Assembly: GCA_015057625.1 (NCBI GenBank)
Contig: SVDZ01000005.1
Coordinates: 1 to 60,938, forward strand
Reading direction: 5' to 3'
Source of the DNA: Lachnospiraceae bacterium
Lineage (GTDB): Bacteria > Bacillota > Clostridia > Lachnospirales > Lachnospiraceae
Length of the DNA stretch: 60,938 nt
The notes below the pieces were generated by a model, which saw only the letters and a list, made by a program, of their open reading frames with translations, made no database searches and was not told where the DNA came from. The translations under genes were made by a program, and so were the position numbers. Below, piece after piece: positions 17,912 to 27,129 of the stretch. Each line of letters starts with the position of its first letter. Within the stretch, counting starts at the first letter, position 1.

Positions 17912-17950
17912 AACCTGTGGTCTAAATATTTTTTAAAAACGTCACAGGTT
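17912..17950 (-). other. intercistronic hairpin between crt and hbd
   Basis: Perfect 8-bp arms AACCTGTG and CACAGGTT flank an AT-rich loop of 23 bases. No terminator-like T-run follows the stem on the transcribed strand. Confidence 0.5.
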
Positions 17951-17978
17951 TATGCCTGATTTAAATTACAAACAATAA

Positions 17979-18770
17979 TTATTTGTTCTGGAAAGGAACT
18001 ACTTTGAGTTTCTTTTCTTTGTCTTTCTCAAGGAAGTTGCCCATTCCTGCAGCCTGATCAGCTGTCTCGAAGCAGCTACCGAATAACTTCTCTTCGATTA
18101 CTAAAGCATCATCCATGTTTGCATCAAGACCATCGTTGATAGCTTTCTTACAAGCTCTTACAGCGATAGGTGCGTTCTTTGCAATACCTGCAGCCATCTT
18201 CTTAGCTTCATCCATAAGTTCTTCCTGTGTGTATACAGCATTTACAAGACCGATTCTGTAAGCTTCATCAGCTTTGATGTTTCTTGCTGTGTAGATAAGC
18301 TGTTTAGCCATACCAGGACTAACAAGTCTTGCAAGTCTCTGTGTTCCACCAAATCCAGGTGTAATACCAAGACCTACTTCAGGCTGTCCAAAGATAGCAT
18401 TGTCAGAACAGATTCTGATATCACAACTCATAGAGATTTCGCATCCGCCACCAAGTGCGAATCCGTTTACTGCTGCGATTACAGGGATAGGTAATGTCTC
18501 GATTTTTCTGAAAACATCATTTCCCTTTTTACCGAAAGCTTCGCCTTCAGCTTTTGTCAATGTAGACATTTCTCCGATATCAGCACCTGCAACGAAAGAT
18601 TTTTCACCTGCACCTGTGATGATTAAAGCTCTTGTCTCATTAACATCGATAGAATCAAGTGTCTCGTTAAGTTCATCGAGAACCTGACTATTTAAAGCGT
18701 TTAACGCCTTTGGTCTGTTGATTGTAAGAATTCCTACGAATCCTTCCTGCTCATATGTGATAAATTCCAT
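17979..18770 (-). CDS. crt: 3-hydroxybutyryl-CoA dehydratase (crotonase)
   Basis: A 263-residue crotonase-fold enzyme that dehydrates 3-hydroxybutyryl-CoA to crotonyl-CoA. The oxyanion-hole region reads FVAGADIGEM and IPVIAAVNGFALGGGCE. The second active-site segment reads FGQPEVGLGITPGFGGTQRL, holding the expected glutamates. Length equals that of clostridial Crt. TAAGGAG lies before the ATG. It is the second gene of the butyrate operon. Confidence 0.95.
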   Translation of the reverse strand: MEFITYEQEGFVGILTINRPKALNALNSQVLDELNETLDSIDVNETRALIITGAGEKSFVAGADIGEMSTLTKAEGEAFGKKGNDVFRKIETLPIPVIAAVNGFALGGGCEISMSCDIRICSDNAIFGQPEVGLGITPGFGGTQRLARLVSPGMAKQLIYTARNIKADEAYRIGLVNAVYTQEELMDEAKKMAAGIAKNAPIAVRACKKAINDGLDANMDDALVIEEKLFGSCFETADQAAGMGNFLEKDKEKKLKVVPFQNK

Positions 18771-18807
18771 ATTGATCTCCTTATATCTTGTCTTCTTCTG
18801 AACATAC

Positions 18808-18842
18808 CATTGAGCTGACAGGCTAAGCCCATCAGCTCAATG
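18808..18842 (-). other. intercistronic hairpin between thl and crt
   Basis: Perfect 11-bp arms CATTGAGCTGA and TCAGCTCAATG flank a 13-base loop. It lies in the 101-bp gap between thl and crt. No T-run follows, so the first gene is probably not cut off but may be made at a different level. Confidence 0.65.
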
Positions 18843-18871
18843 TATATTCGACTCTAATAATAGTCTATATA

Positions 18872-20056
18872 TTAGTCACGCTCAACGATTGTAGAACATC
18901 CCATTCCACCACCGATACAAAGTGTTGCAAGACCCTTCTTAGCGTCTCTTCTCTGCATCTCGTGAAGTAATGTAACAAGGATACGGCATCCTGAAGCTCC
19001 AACAGGATGTCCAAGTGCGATTGCACCACCGTTAACGTTAACTTTTGACATGTCAAAGTTTAAGTCTTTAGCAACTGCTACTGACTGTGCAGCAAATGCT
19101 TCGTTTGCTTCAATTAAATCAATATCATCGATAGAAAGTCCTGTCTTAGCTAATACTTTCTTTGTAGAAGCAACAGGTCCAACACCCATGATTGAAGGAT
19201 CAACTCCGCCAAGTGCTCCTGCTACGAATGTAGCCATTGGTGTAACACCAAGCTCTTTAGCTTTCTCTTCGCTCATAACTACAACTGCTGCAGCACCATC
19301 ATTGATTCCTGATGCGTTACCAGCTGTAACAACTCCGTCAGCCTTACCTGAACAAGCTTTTAACTTAGCAAGTGTCTCTGCTGTAGTTCCTGCACGAGGT
19401 CCTTCATCTGTATCTACGATGATATCGCCCTTTCTGTTCTTAACAACAACTGGTACGATTTCATCTTTAAATTTGCCATCGTTCATAGCTGCTTCGCATT
19501 TCTGCTGAGAGTTTGCTGCAAATGCATCTAACTCTTCTCTTGTAAGTCCCCACTGCTCAGCTACGTTTTCAGCTGTAATCATCATGTGGTAACCATTGAA
19601 TGCATCCCATAATGCATCATTAACCATTGTATCAACCAATGTTCCGTTGTTCATTCTGTAACCGAAACGTGCATTCTGAGCTGCGTATGGTGCCATAGAC
19701 ATGTTCTCCATACCACCTGCTACTACGATATCAGCATCACCGGCCTGAATCATCTGAGCTGCCATATTAACACAGTTAAGACCTGAACCACAAACTACGT
19801 TAACTGTAACTGCAGGTGTTTCGATTGGAAGTCCTGCCTTGATTGAAGCCTGACGTGCAACGTTCTGTCCAAGACCAGCCTGGATAACACATCCCATGTA
19901 TACGTGATCAACCTGATCAGCTGGTACTCCAGCTCTGTTAAGAGCTTCTTTGATAACGATTGAACCAAGTTCTGGTGCTGGTGTTGTACTTAAAGCTCCA
20001 CCCATCTTACCGATAGCTGTACGGCAAGCGCCTGCGATAACAACTTTCTTTGACAT
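18872..20056 (-). CDS. thl: acetyl-CoA C-acetyltransferase (thiolase)
   Basis: A 394-residue thiolase that joins two acetyl-CoA to acetoacetyl-CoA, the first step of butyrate formation. The nucleophilic cysteine lies in [11 protein letters not shown]. The catalytic histidine lies in [16 protein letters not shown] and the second cysteine in CIGGGMGCS. The start at 20056 follows TGGAGGAATTAATT; the longer open frame adds 19 non-family residues. It is the first gene of the operon, and its promoter carries a Rex-type operator. Confidence 0.95.
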   Translation of the reverse strand: MSKKVVIAGACRTAIGKMGGALSTTPAPELGSIVIKEALNRAGVPADQVDHVYMGCVIQAGLGQNVARQASIKAGLPIETPAVTVNVVCGSGLNCVNMAAQMIQAGDADIVVAGGMENMSMAPYAAQNARFGYRMNNGTLVDTMVNDALWDAFNGYHMMITAENVAEQWGLTREELDAFAANSQQKCEAAMNDGKFKDEIVPVVVKNRKGDIIVDTDEGPRAGTTAETLAKLKACSGKADGVVTAGNASGINDGAAAVVVMSEEKAKELGVTPMATFVAGALGGVDPSIMGVGPVASTKKVLAKTGLSIDDIDLIEANEAFAAQSVAVAKDLNFDMSKVNVNGGAIALGHPVGASGCRILVTLLHEMQRRDAKKGLATLCIGGGMGCSTIVERD

Positions 20057-20190
20057 AATTAATTCCTCCATAAATAGATTATTTGTTTTGTCCTCTAATG
20101 TCCATTCCGACAAAACACAACATTCTTTTCAATAATAACATTAATACCATTTTGTATCAATAAAATGGCACAAAAATGTTAAAACTGAGA

Positions 20191-20208
20191 TTGTTATAAT
20201 TTTAACAA
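20191..20208 (-). promoter_or_regulatory. Rex-type redox operator over the butyrate promoter
   Basis: The plus-strand sequence TTGTTATAATTTTAACAA differs at one base from the 18-bp Rex consensus TTGTTAANNNNTTAACAA. It covers the -10 of the thl promoter, so binding would block polymerase. Rex leaves DNA when NADH is high, which would open the NADH-consuming butyrate pathway. Confidence 0.75.
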
Positions 20209-20227
20209 ATATTATTCCTTTTGTCTA
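20199..20227 (-). promoter_or_regulatory. butyrate operon promoter
   Basis: On the minus strand the -35 TAGACA (20222-20227) and the -10 TAAAAT (20199-20204) are 17 bp apart. They lie about 145 bp upstream of the thl start. Confidence 0.7.
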
Positions 20228-20305
20228 GTTTTTTATTTAGCAAAGTTTTGTGAACACGAGCATTTTTTCATAAAAACCTAGGACATCTGCTTTTTAGTTA
20301 TTCAT

Positions 20306-22864
20306 TTAGATTGCATATATTATCATGTACAAAAGATACTTAGAGGTTGGTAAATCCTGAAGCTGATATTTTCTGAATTCTTCATAGAATTTTTTTACCT
20401 TCTTGAATTCTTCATTAGTCATCGTCTCTTTTGAGTATGTTGCCCTATAACAGTATTCGAGCATTTCATCCCATCGCTCATCAGTAAATACTTTATCGAC
20501 GAACTGATTTTTCATAGACTCATTTAAGTCCTTGTCCATCTTTCCTTTGATATTAACCCCTTTAATTTTGCATATATGATAAATATCCTTATAAAGAAGT
20601 CTTATTCTGGTATTATTTTTTGACTTCTTCATCCTTCCTCTCTTAATCAGTCGTCTTACCAATACCTGCAAATACACAGGTGCAAATATGCCTACAAAAA
20701 TCAAAAACTTTTTCACTAAATCTTTGAACGAAATATTTTTTTGATTATGAAGATATGTCTGTGCTTTATTAGTAGTCGTTTCTTCCTGAGCTACGGTTGT
20801 GGTTTCAGGTTGTGTCGTCGTCTCTTCCACTGTAGTGGTCTCCTCAACGGCTTTTGTTGTAGTTTCTTCTTCCACACCGTCTTCTATTTTTAATTTAAGT
20901 TCATTTATTTCTTTATCAAAAGAAAGTGTATGTTCTTTTGGAAGCCATCCTGCTTCATCATCCCACACTTCCGTCCATGCATGTCCCATTTCATCCGTTA
21001 CATTAGCATAATATTTTCCATTTTTTTCATGAAAATCTTCTCTTTGAACTAAATATCCCTCCACATATCTTGCAGGAATATTTGCTGCTCTGTACTTCAA
21101 AGTAGCCAGTGTTGCAAAATGAACACAGTAGCCTTTTTTTGTTTTCATAAAATACTCTGCAAAATCTTTATACTTTTTCTTGTCATATTTTTCGGGTTCT
21201 AATGTATACTCAAAGCCCTCCTTTTCAAAATATTCATCAATCAGTTTGCTTTCTCTTCTAATATCCTGATTTGCAGACTCATAATCATCTTCAAACAATC
21301 CTATTCCACAATAGTACCCGTATACGAACTGTTGATATTTACGACTTTCAGTATCTTTACTCCACCAAGGATTGTTTTTAAATGTATACATTGCCTGGTA
21401 AACCGGATAAAAATACATTTCATATTCTTTTATATTTTCCCTTTTGCCAAGCCTTTCAACAACATGTTCATACTCAAAAAAGTAACCATTCTCACCATCA
21501 AAAACCGGTACTCCTGTGACATTGCTCAAATCTTCGCTATTAAACGGTTGATATACCGGAGTAATATCTTGCGTTAACAGATTTTTATTTTCAAATTGGG
21601 AAGCAAATCCCATAATAAACTGATCATAATAATTAATTATATCCTGATCATAATCAAGAAAATATGGATAAGGCATGTATTTTTCATAAGGCTTTTCCAG
21701 TTCGAATTTAATTTTTTTAGGAGTTACACTATCATTTTTTAGTGTAACACAGTATCTGTAAAAGGAGTTTTGCACTCCGTATTTGGTGGCCACAATACTT
21801 CTAAAAAAACCTCTGTCGTAAGAATAAGCGGATGATAATAATGATACCCACCTATTTCCGGTATAAGTGCTGCCCACAAATTCTTTAATATACATATCTT
21901 CTGTAGGCTTTTGATCCAAAACGATAGTCATTATTTTTTCATTCTTTACTTTCCTTTTACCGCAGTTTTCCAAATCGCCTTCTAAAACATTGGAGTTAGA
22001 ATCTCCCATCCCCATGTCAAACTTCCAGATATCAGGTAAGCTTTTCAAATATTTTAATACGTCAGAGAAATCCATATTATTTATTTTTCTCCTACAAGTA
22101 TCGTACGCCTCTTTGTGTTTATCCTCTATACCTTTGACAGTTTTTCCACCGGAAACTCCCACAGCTGTAAAAACAATGCAAATGATAACAATTTGCACCA
22201 ACGCCGCAGGTCTAAATGCCTCATCTCCATTACAATAAACAGTGCAATAGAAAATCATACTAATAATGATAAACCAGCTGAGTTTCACCCCCGGATACGC
22301 ACCTGTCTCTGCCAGAAGTCCCACTAACGAAATCATAAGTATAGCAGGAATTATAACTCCCCTTTTTAATCTCATTACAAGGGATATAATAAACGCTATC
22401 AATATAGCCGCAGCAAGAAAAACAAACAGCATTCCATCTACCTGCTCAGGAACAATGAACAGTTCTGTTGCTTCGCTATCAAATTTAAGTTCGTACGTTT
22501 CAAGAACCATCTTTAATGACTCAATTATTTTATTTGCTGTAATATGTAATTTAATCACAGCAAAAGCAAAAAATAAATATACAGAAACCAATTCTGCCAG
22601 CACTATTGCAGTTCTCTTTTTTTTGAAATTATCTAAAGTGGCAATCAGTATCATTGCATAAATTATTCCGGACAAAAATACCAATATAATATACTTATTC
22701 TTAGTAAAATACTCCGGAAACATTGCGTAATCACACTCAAATTCTTTAAACCAAATAAAGAATATTGCCAGCTCAAACAAAATTACTGAAAAAAGTTCGC
22801 AGAATAATCCCAATATATTATGTTTTTCATTTTCCTTTATAACTCTATAAATACCTTTTCCCAT
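20306..22864 (-). CDS. membrane transglutaminase-like protein
   Basis: An 852-residue membrane protein. About seven hydrophobic segments fill the first 250 residues. A large extracytoplasmic part follows, then a transglutaminase-like core at about 590-660. The core has the expected Cys (KKGYCVHFATLATLKYRA), His (MGHAWTEVW) and Asp in order. A linker rich in EETTT, another membrane helix and a cytosolic tail of about 110 residues (DUF4129-like) complete it. The gene overlaps the DUF58 gene by 28 bp and lies downstream of moxR. This MoxR/DUF58/transglutaminase trio is common in bacteria, and its exact substrate is unknown. Wall or surface-protein maturation is the usual suggestion. Confidence 0.85.
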   Translation of the reverse strand: MGKGIYRVIKENEKHNILGLFCELFSVILFELAIFFIWFKEFECDYAMFPEYFTKNKYIILVFLSGIIYAMILIATLDNFKKKRTAIVLAELVSVYLFFAFAVIKLHITANKIIESLKMVLETYELKFDSEATELFIVPEQVDGMLFVFLAAAILIAFIISLVMRLKRGVIIPAILMISLVGLLAETGAYPGVKLSWFIIISMIFYCTVYCNGDEAFRPAALVQIVIICIVFTAVGVSGGKTVKGIEDKHKEAYDTCRRKINNMDFSDVLKYLKSLPDIWKFDMGMGDSNSNVLEGDLENCGKRKVKNEKIMTIVLDQKPTEDMYIKEFVGSTYTGNRWVSLLSSAYSYDRGFFRSIVATKYGVQNSFYRYCVTLKNDSVTPKKIKFELEKPYEKYMPYPYFLDYDQDIINYYDQFIMGFASQFENKNLLTQDITPVYQPFNSEDLSNVTGVPVFDGENGYFFEYEHVVERLGKRENIKEYEMYFYPVYQAMYTFKNNPWWSKDTESRKYQQFVYGYYCGIGLFEDDYESANQDIRRESKLIDEYFEKEGFEYTLEPEKYDKKKYKDFAEYFMKTKKGYCVHFATLATLKYRAANIPARYVEGYLVQREDFHEKNGKYYANVTDEMGHAWTEVWDDEAGWLPKEHTLSFDKEINELKLKIEDGVEEETTTKAVEETTTVEETTTQPETTTVAQEETTTNKAQTYLHNQKNISFKDLVKKFLIFVGIFAPVYLQVLVRRLIKRGRMKKSKNNTRIRLLYKDIYHICKIKGVNIKGKMDKDLNESMKNQFVDKVFTDERWDEMLEYCYRATYSKETMTNEEFKKVKKFYEEFRKYQLQDLPTSKYLLYMIIYAI

Positions 22865-23925
22865 AATATCTGTTTACCTTTATTTGAAATAGTCACATCA
22901 ACATCATTTACCGAAACCTTAAAATCAAAATCCACATTAATCAATGTGCTGTATTCCAACTTCTTAAGGAAATCATCCTTCAAAATATTAACTGCGCTCA
23001 GATCTTTGTACGGTTTGATGTACATAAACCGCCTAACGGCTTCGTATATATTTTCATCTTTAGTAACTTTCTTTTTTTCTATTTTTTTATAATCACTGTT
23101 GTACCAGACAATCATGTGATTGAGATTTCTCTCCCTGATAGAAAGAGATAGCGAAGCAATAAAATCGAAAACATCATCTACATTGTCAGACTTTGAATTA
23201 CTGTAATCAAGCCAAATAACCACAGGACATCCTTCAGGTTTTGCTCTGTCTTTAACCAATAACCCATCGGTTTTTGCAGAGAGTTTCCAGTGAATATCAT
23301 GGATAGAATCATTTTCCGTATAATCTCTGATCTGGTAGATTTCGCTTGGATCATCACCACTTTCTCTGTCAGAATACTCCTCTGAATCTCCTGCAAACAT
23401 TTTTGTCCTAAAAGATACTTCTGTCATAAGCAGCTTCATCATCGGCATAACAACAATATCAAAATACTCTTTATATCTTTTTGTTATGCAAAAAATATTT
23501 ACAGGATCCATATATTCAATTTTAATCAGGCTGATTTTATAATTTCCTACCTTTGATATACTAACCTGTCTCTTTACTGTTTTCGTACTTTTCTTTCCCA
23601 CCGGAACCTGCATTTTAATACGTTTTTTCTTACCGGTAGATATACTTTCAATATTTACATATACAAAAACATTTGTTGAAAATAACTTTGACTTGTTAGT
23701 CACTTCCACACGAATTGTTATTTTACTGTTTTTTTCGGCAACTTCTGATACCGGTCTGAGTTTTGCAGTTATTTTTTTCCTCATTAATATGAAATAAATG
23801 ACATAAAAAAATAGGTATAATAACTCAAGTCCCAGGAGTTGCTTTATTATGGTATCGTCATAAAGAATATAATTAAAAAACGTTATGGCTAATACTACCA
23901 AATAAACAATCAATCTAAATATCAT
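22837..23925 (-). CDS. DUF58 (VWA-like) protein
   Basis: A 362-residue protein with two N-terminal membrane helices (about 1-22 and 27-48). A beta-rich region follows, then the DUF58 signature GDDPSEIYQIRDYTENDSIHDIHWKLSAK-type block near 190-220. After it comes VIWLDYSNSKSDNVDD, a degenerate VWA metal site. The ATG lies 4 bp after the moxR stop, with GAGGAT as ribosome site inside the end of moxR. The 3' end runs 28 bp into the transglutaminase gene. It probably works with the MoxR ATPase, but no substrate is established. Confidence 0.85.
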   Translation of the reverse strand: MIFRLIVYLVVLAITFFNYILYDDTIIKQLLGLELLYLFFYVIYFILMRKKITAKLRPVSEVAEKNSKITIRVEVTNKSKLFSTNVFVYVNIESISTGKKKRIKMQVPVGKKSTKTVKRQVSISKVGNYKISLIKIEYMDPVNIFCITKRYKEYFDIVVMPMMKLLMTEVSFRTKMFAGDSEEYSDRESGDDPSEIYQIRDYTENDSIHDIHWKLSAKTDGLLVKDRAKPEGCPVVIWLDYSNSKSDNVDDVFDFIASLSLSIRERNLNHMIVWYNSDYKKIEKKKVTKDENIYEAVRRFMYIKPYKDLSAVNILKDDFLKKLEYSTLINVDFDFKVSVNDVDVTISNKGKQILWEKVFIEL

Positions 23926-23929
23926 TATT

Positions 23930-24883
23930 CTATAATCCTCTTATACTTGGTGCATCTACATCATCCAATATTGCTTTAAGTACATCTTCTTTATTGATAT
24001 GAGCAACCTTTGCTTTTGTACTGAGTGAAACTCTGTGAGATGCCACATAAGGGAAAATAGCCTTAATATCATCTGCATTCACATAATCTCTTCCATCAAG
24101 CCATGCCCATGATCTGGCTAGGGCGGCAATGGAAACAGAACCTCTTGGACTTATTCCTGTTGCAAAAGATGTATTTTCTCTTGAAGCCTTTGAAAGCTCG
24201 GCTATATACCTAAGAATCTTGTCATTCATAAATACACTTGCAGCCTCTTTTTGCATTTCAACAATTTCTCGGCCTTCTCCTGCAAAGAGGACCTGGAGTT
24301 TTTCTACGGGATCACCCTCCTGTCTTCTTTTAATAATCTCTATCTCCTCAGCTACTGTAGGAAATCCCATATTTACACAAACCATAAATCTGTCTAACTG
24401 AGATTCAGGAAGCAGCTGTGTTCCTACAGAGCCCTCAGGATTTTCTGTTGCTATAACCACAAAGGGCTTGCTCAAATCTCTGGTCACTCCATCAACCGTA
24501 ACATTTTTTTCTTCCATGGCTTCCAATAACGCAGACTGAGTTTTTGGAGATGTTCTGTTAATCTCATCTGCAAGAAAAAGATTGCACATAAGTGCACCCT
24601 TTTTGTATGAAAATTTATTTGTCTCTTTATTATAAATAGAAAAACCTGTCAAATCAGCCGGCATAACATCCGGTGTAAACTGAACACGTTTCTCATGAAT
24701 ACCCATAACCTTAGAAAAGGCCTTTGCCATCGTAGTTTTTCCTACACCGGGAGTATCCTCAATCAAAATATGTCCCTCCGATATAATAGTTGCCATAATA
24801 ATCTTTACAGCATCTTCTTTCCCTACAATAGCTTTATTAACTTCTTTAATGACACGTAACGCGTCTAAATATAACTCTCCCAT
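23930..24883 (-). CDS. MoxR-family AAA ATPase
   Basis: A 317-residue cytosolic AAA+ ATPase. It has Walker A GVGKTTMAKAFS, Walker B LADEINRT and the family block EGSVGTQLLPESQLDRFMV. Sensor and C-terminal lid sequence (GISPRGSVSIAALARSWAWLDGRDYV) follow. I take the second of two adjacent ATGs (24883) because AGAGGAG lies six bases before it. MoxR proteins act as chaperone-like partners of VWA proteins, and here the next gene encodes a DUF58/VWA-like protein. A terminator hairpin separates it from the DUF975 gene upstream. Confidence 0.9.
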   Translation of the reverse strand: MGELYLDALRVIKEVNKAIVGKEDAVKIIMATIISEGHILIEDTPGVGKTTMAKAFSKVMGIHEKRVQFTPDVMPADLTGFSIYNKETNKFSYKKGALMCNLFLADEINRTSPKTQSALLEAMEEKNVTVDGVTRDLSKPFVVIATENPEGSVGTQLLPESQLDRFMVCVNMGFPTVAEEIEIIKRRQEGDPVEKLQVLFAGEGREIVEMQKEAASVFMNDKILRYIAELSKASRENTSFATGISPRGSVSIAALARSWAWLDGRDYVNADDIKAIFPYVASHRVSLSTKAKVAHINKEDVLKAILDDVDAPSIRGL

Positions 24884-24932
24884 CATTGCTCCTCTCTTTT
24901 TGTCTTTTTTCTCTTGGCTCATAGTGGTTAAC

Positions 24933-24974
24933 AAAAAAGAGTTGTAACACAAACATCAGTTAGCGCTACAACTC
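24933..24974 (-). terminator. terminator after the DUF975 gene
   Basis: On the minus strand the arms GAGTTGTA and TACAACTC are followed directly by TTTTTT. It lies 11 bp after the stop codon and about 50 bp before the moxR start, so moxR needs a promoter in this gap or partial read-through. Confidence 0.8.
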
Positions 24975-24984
24975 CTTATATTAT

Positions 24985-25962
24985 TTATGTCCAACTATCA
25001 CTAAATGTAGGTGTTGAACTATTTGAAGCCTGCCCTTTTTCCATACACAACTGCACATAAAATTCTGTTGATGTCAATTCAACGTATGGCTGAACCCAAG
25101 CAATTCTTACAAGCCAGCCAATCCCCGGTATTGAGCACAATAATCCCCATAAAATAAATGACCAGTCAAGAACGAATGCTCTCCACTTATCTCCTGTCAT
25201 AAGGTTTTTAGTAATGCCAAAAGCTTCTTCGCTACTCATCATTTCATTTTCTGCCAAAAGATAAGGAATCATTCTGTATTCGTAACTCTTGATTATTCCG
25301 GGAATAAATAATAAAAGTGTCCATCCGAAAATATATAAATCTCTAAGGAACATTACTTTTACTACGTTCATGTATCCCGGTGCACCAAATACACTGATAA
25401 CCTCTGATAAATCAGGTTTTTCAGTTCTATTTTTAAGAACCCATTTCTTACATCCAACTATAATAGGGTTAATGAGAAATGCTCTAACTGCAAATCCTAT
25501 AATAATACCTATAAATCCTGCAATAATTACTATTCCTAATAATCCTGAAGCAATTCTCGATAAATCAGTATAATTTGAACCTGATGAAGAATCAGCAGAT
25601 CCAATAATATCATCAAAACCAGCATTCATATCTTCCTCAGACTCAAAACTTTCAGTGTCAAAATCATCATTAAATAATGACTGATCATCTTCCAGTTCAC
25701 TATTGATTCTGTCAAAAAATGATGTACCTCTTTTATCTCTCACTTTTTGAATTGCCTTTATATAATCTTCAACAGTTCTTGCTTTACTAAACTCGGTCAG
25801 TAACTCTCCAGAATCTTTATATGATATTGTACTACTGCCATTCCACGAGAATCCTGAGATTCCGCCAACAAAACCTAATATTAATACAACAACAACGACC
25901 ATAAGATAATTAGCTTTTAAAATTTGTTTTGCTCTGTCTTTTAATTCTTTTCTTGTACACAT
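24985..25962 (-). CDS. DUF975-family membrane protein
   Basis: A 325-residue integral membrane protein. It opens MCTRKELKDRAKQILKANY, the typical DUF975 N-terminus, then a first helix at about 19-39. An acidic extracytoplasmic stretch (about 40-140) precedes several more helices and the family motif MIPYLLAENEMMSSEEAFGIT with MTGDKWRAFVLDWSFI. AGGAGGAG lies before the chosen ATG; the open frame extends 33 codons into metA, which is not plausible. The gene starts 14 bp after metA ends. Function is unknown. Confidence 0.85.
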   Translation of the reverse strand: MCTRKELKDRAKQILKANYLMVVVVVLILGFVGGISGFSWNGSSTISYKDSGELLTEFSKARTVEDYIKAIQKVRDKRGTSFFDRINSELEDDQSLFNDDFDTESFESEEDMNAGFDDIIGSADSSSGSNYTDLSRIASGLLGIVIIAGFIGIIIGFAVRAFLINPIIVGCKKWVLKNRTEKPDLSEVISVFGAPGYMNVVKVMFLRDLYIFGWTLLLFIPGIIKSYEYRMIPYLLAENEMMSSEEAFGITKNLMTGDKWRAFVLDWSFILWGLLCSIPGIGWLVRIAWVQPYVELTSTEFYVQLCMEKGQASNSSTPTFSDSWT

Positions 25963-25976
25963 AAATGTTTCTCCTC

Positions 25977-26888
25977 CTAATCCCCTAAATCGTAAGGTGT
26001 TTCCTGATATACATAATAATTCAGCCAATTGGTATACAGTGCATTTGAAACACTTCTCCATGTAAGTATCGGCTGATTGTCCGGATTGTCATCCGGATAA
26101 TAATTTTGGGGAATCTTAATATCAAGTCCCTTTGCTATGTCTCGTTTATATTCCTGATCCAATGTCATTCTGTCATACTCCGGATGTCCCAGCACGAAGA
26201 ACTGCCGTCCCTCTTTTGCCATTATAAGAAATACTCCTGCTTCATCAGACTCAGCAACTACGTATAATTCCGGATGAGCATTGATTTCCTCTGTAGATAC
26301 TCCTGTATGTCTTGAATGAGGTGCATAGAACACGTCATCGAATCCTCTAACTATAGGCACTCTTCTATGAACAACTTTATGCTTAAATATACCAAACATC
26401 TTTTCAGACAGCTGAATCTTATCAATTCCGTAATGATAATAAAGGGCCGCCTGTGCTCCCCAGCATAAATGAAGAGTACTTGTTACATTGGTCTTTGACC
26501 ATTCCATTATCTCAACTAACTCGTCCCAATACCCAACCTTTTCGAAAGGCATCTGCTCTACAGGTGCGCCGGTAATAATCATACCGTCGAATTTGTGAGT
26601 CCTAACCTCATCAAATGTCATATAAAACTTATTGATGTGACTGGCCGGAGTATTTTTGGAAACGTGGCTTGCCATGTGAAGAAACGTAGTATCTACCTGA
26701 AGCGGAGTGTTTGAGAGTTCCCTCAAAAGCTGAATTTCGGTATCCTCTTTAAGAGGCATCAAATTCAGAATAATAATCTTCAGAGGTCTTATATCCTGAT
26801 TGAAAGCTCTCTCTTCGTCCATAATAAAGATATTTTCGTTTTCTATAATTGTCTTAGCCGGTAAATCTTTTTGAACTTTAATTGGCAT
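25977..26888 (-). CDS. metA: homoserine O-acetyltransferase, MetA type
   Basis: A 303-residue enzyme acylating homoserine in methionine synthesis. It opens [20 protein letters not shown]. It has the nucleophilic cysteine in [17 protein letters not shown] and the His/Glu pair in [16 protein letters not shown]. In this family a glutamate at the position equivalent to residue 111 is linked to acetyl-CoA use, and glycine there to succinyl-CoA use. Here the sequence reads [11 protein letters not shown], so acetyl transfer is the better prediction. The start follows GGTGATAAA; the open frame extends 12 codons further. No SAM riboswitch or T-box is evident in the leader of about 50 nt. Confidence 0.93.
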   Translation of the reverse strand: MPIKVQKDLPAKTIIENENIFIMDEERAFNQDIRPLKIIILNLMPLKEDTEIQLLRELSNTPLQVDTTFLHMASHVSKNTPASHINKFYMTFDEVRTHKFDGMIITGAPVEQMPFEKVGYWDELVEIMEWSKTNVTSTLHLCWGAQAALYYHYGIDKIQLSEKMFGIFKHKVVHRRVPIVRGFDDVFYAPHSRHTGVSTEEINAHPELYVVAESDEAGVFLIMAKEGRQFFVLGHPEYDRMTLDQEYKRDIAKGLDIKIPQNYYPDDNPDNQPILTWRSVSNALYTNWLNYYVYQETPYDLGD

Positions 26889-26941
26889 TTTATCACCGTC
26901 CCATCTGACTACTTTCCCACGCAAGTGAGATTATCGACTCC

Positions 26942-26970
26942 ATTCTATCATTTTACTTTAACTTTTTCAA
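26942..26970 (-). promoter_or_regulatory. metA promoter
   Basis: On the minus strand TTGAAA (26965-26970) and TAGAAT (26942-26947) are 17 bp apart. They lie about 55 bp upstream of the metA start. Confidence 0.7.
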
Positions 26971-27038
26971 TATAATAAAAGAATTGTACCCTGAGTTTTG
27001 AGCCATTTACAATTTGGAATTTATTTCGCATATAACAA

Positions 27039-27092
27039 TAAAAGAGAGCCTCATTTGTAATTTTAAAATCATTAATGAAGCTCTCTTTTTAT
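27039..27092 (-). terminator. terminator of ilvE, bidirectional form
   Basis: The arms AAAAGAGAGC and GCTCTCTTTT, with a partly paired interior, form a long hairpin. T-runs occur on both strands. It lies about 40 bp after the ilvE stop. Confidence 0.8.
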
Positions 27093-27129
27093 TGAAATAT
27101 AATTTGAATTTCAATTCATCTTATAACTA

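Noticed and set aside
13866..20135. Many long plus-strand frames opposite the butyrate operon
   Set aside because: They arise from biased codon use of strongly expressed genes and match no protein family.
26889..26945. SAM riboswitch or T-box before metA
   Set aside because: The leader is only about 50 nt with two small hairpins and none of the conserved riboswitch or T-box motifs.
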